From the NCBI GenBank assembly GCA_037074765.1, contig JBAMDO010000060.1, positions 62,001 through 126,000 on the forward strand: DNA of 64,000 nucleotides, in the 5' to 3' direction. Below the pieces are notes generated by a model. It was not told where the DNA came from. It was given only the letters and a program-made list of their open reading frames with translations, and did not search any database. This stretch comes from Mansonella perstans. Lineage: Eukaryota > Nematoda > Chromadorea > Rhabditida > Onchocercidae. Positions 62,409 through 64,000 of the stretch are shown in pieces. A program made the translations under genes and the position numbers. Positions within the stretch are counted from its first letter, which is position 1. Each line of letters opens with the position of its first letter.

Positions 62409-64000
62409 TATAATACTTAGAGGGAATCCGTTGTCCTAACTGGGATAATTTCTGAATTTTCAATTATTTTCGAGATAATTATCTCTAAAATTAAATTGTT
62501 TTTAAATCTTTATAGAGCTTTACCAATGAATCAGAGGTTCTTTTTCTCTCTTTCATAGTTCTTTTCGTAGTAACTAAATTTTTGAATTCCTAACGTTTCC
62601 TAGCGGTTCATATGGCTGACACTAATGAGTGCATAAACCATTATTGTCTGAAACATGAATCAGAACACGTTAGCACTACAGAAATGTAAGGGAAAAATGA
62701 ATACGGTTAATTAAATGAATATAGTTAATAATATAATCCAAAATGTGGATAACTGTACAGCAAACAGAATAAATTAATTTGAAATCAGTGTGAAAACGTG
62801 TAAAACGTTGCGTTAATTAAAATTGAATGAGTTTAAAAGTGCTTACACATAATAAGTGATAAGTCATTCATTCTATCTTTTGATGATAAATCGATGACAA
62901 AAAGTGTTTTTGAAAATGAGGATTGTGAGAAAATGATATTCTCATGGTTGCATTTTCTGTCAGTGATTGATTTTGCATAATTTGTTTGCTTTTTCCGCTT
63001 AGATTTTCTCTGTTAACGGAAAATTTATGGCCGAAGTTAATTTATTTTGACAATCTATCTCTTTCCTTTGAATTATCAGTTTAGTATTACTGATGTATTA
63101 TTTGCTACTAGCAAAGATTAAATCATCAAAATTGTTTATTTGGTATGTTGAACAATAGTTTAATTCATAACCAAGGTATCTTAGCCTTTATTTCTTAATG
63201 GAACTCTTTGGCATTCTAATTCAAAATGTGATTGCATAAGAAAGAGTATCACATTGAGCAATTGCATAGTTGATTCTCGAACAACGACCTATTTATTATT
63301 CATTAGCTGTACTAATTATGATATTTTGCATTCTTGGTATTTTCATAGATTGCAGATTCAATTTATATTTTTTATATGTTTTTTGATATTATGCTATATT
63401 TTATCATAAGTGTAATGGCCGTCATCTAATTAGTAGCTCTTGATGTCATGTTTTAAAATTTACAGCTTAAAGTACTCCATTTATTGCTTGAAGATGCTCC
63501 TTATTACTTAATAAAATTTGTGTTTCAAATATCTGAGATGCAGAACACTTTACATTCCTTTGTGTATCGTAAACTTTCAAAAAGACCGTAATATAGGACT
63601 GATGAGAAAGCTCTAATAAAGCATTTTAAACTTTATTAATTTATGAAAGCCTGAAAGAAAAATTTCTATCTCTTAAATTTCCATTTGCATTACAGTTTTA
63701 TTATAAAACTGTAGATTGATAGGCAATATTAGATTGCTCATTCAATGAATTTTTAAGTGATGCCATTTGCTGGTATATGTTCAAAGTAAGACAAAAAAAT
63801 AGCTAATCATTGCAAACTGAGTAGCCCATTATTTATTCTTCAGGAAAGAATTGTTGGGGAATGTTTTCGGAAATTTTGTGATGATATTGAATTTTGGATA
63901 TGCACCTTTATTTGGGAATTTAATGGTTATTTACCAAGCAATTATTGCATTTGCAATTTTTGTCTTAAATAAAACAGTTAGTTGAAAGCGAAGATTAGGG
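62409..64000. other. Downstream region of the ALP-like gene
   Basis: This 1.6 kb holds the 3' UTR of the PDZ-only form and, if LIM isoforms exist, intron sequence leading to exons outside the window. I searched for Cys/His-rich LIM exons on the plus strand and saw none. Confidence 0.5.

Noticed and set aside
1..64000. CRISPR arrays, insertion sequences, bacterial operons or rRNA genes
   Set aside because: The window is clearly eukaryotic with spliced genes; I saw no regularly spaced repeats, transposase frames, terminal inverted repeats or rRNA sequence.

Overview
The window is AT-rich eukaryotic DNA from a nematode, most likely a parasitic clade III / filarial-type worm. The evidence is short phase-consistent exons split by introns ending in TTTCAG-like acceptors, two SQT/ROL-type cuticle collagens, and nematode-like members of the Dishevelled, CELF, rapsyn and ALP/Enigma families. 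The species is an inference; I ran no search. All gene models were assembled by eye from reading frame, splice sites and family motifs. In every complete model except the candidate membrane protein at 44131-45400, I can also name the family or domain.

Layout. 583-3996 (+): 3' eight exons of a CELF/ETR-1 RNA-binding protein whose 5' part lies outside the window. 5458-10108 (-): 13-exon SLC7 cationic amino acid transporter. 12258-14154 (+): 6-exon divergent Rho-family protein that keeps a basic tail and CAAX box but has lost the nucleotide-binding motifs. 15671-21021 (+): 15-exon Dishevelled (DIX, PDZ, DEP), with a tRNA-like segment and a base-rich block in two of its introns. 21454-28095 (-): about 23-exon Cys-loop ligand-gated channel with an unusually long glycosylated ectodomain. 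28096-33849: long stretch without a recognisable gene. 33850-36600 and 41039-42646 (+): two related cuticle collagens. 44131-45400 (-): small multi-pass membrane protein candidate, possibly TMEM135-like. 50940-55199 (+): rapsyn (TPR plus RING). 59141-62408 (+): PDZ protein of the ALP/Enigma/ZASP family ending without LIM domains. The last 1.6 kb holds nothing I recognise.

Functional grouping. Several genes belong to neuromuscular biology: the CELF factor, rapsyn (receptor clustering), the Cys-loop channel and the ALP Z-disc-type protein. Dishevelled and the Rho-like protein suggest polarity and cytoskeletal signalling, and the collagens belong to the cuticle. This is ordinary eukaryotic gene neighbourhood, not an operon: genes face both ways and intergenic gaps run from 0.4 to 5.8 kb.

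Most notable are the Rho-like pseudo-GTPase, the channel with the extra ectodomain and a non-canonical pore-entrance sequence, and the tRNA-like intronic segment.
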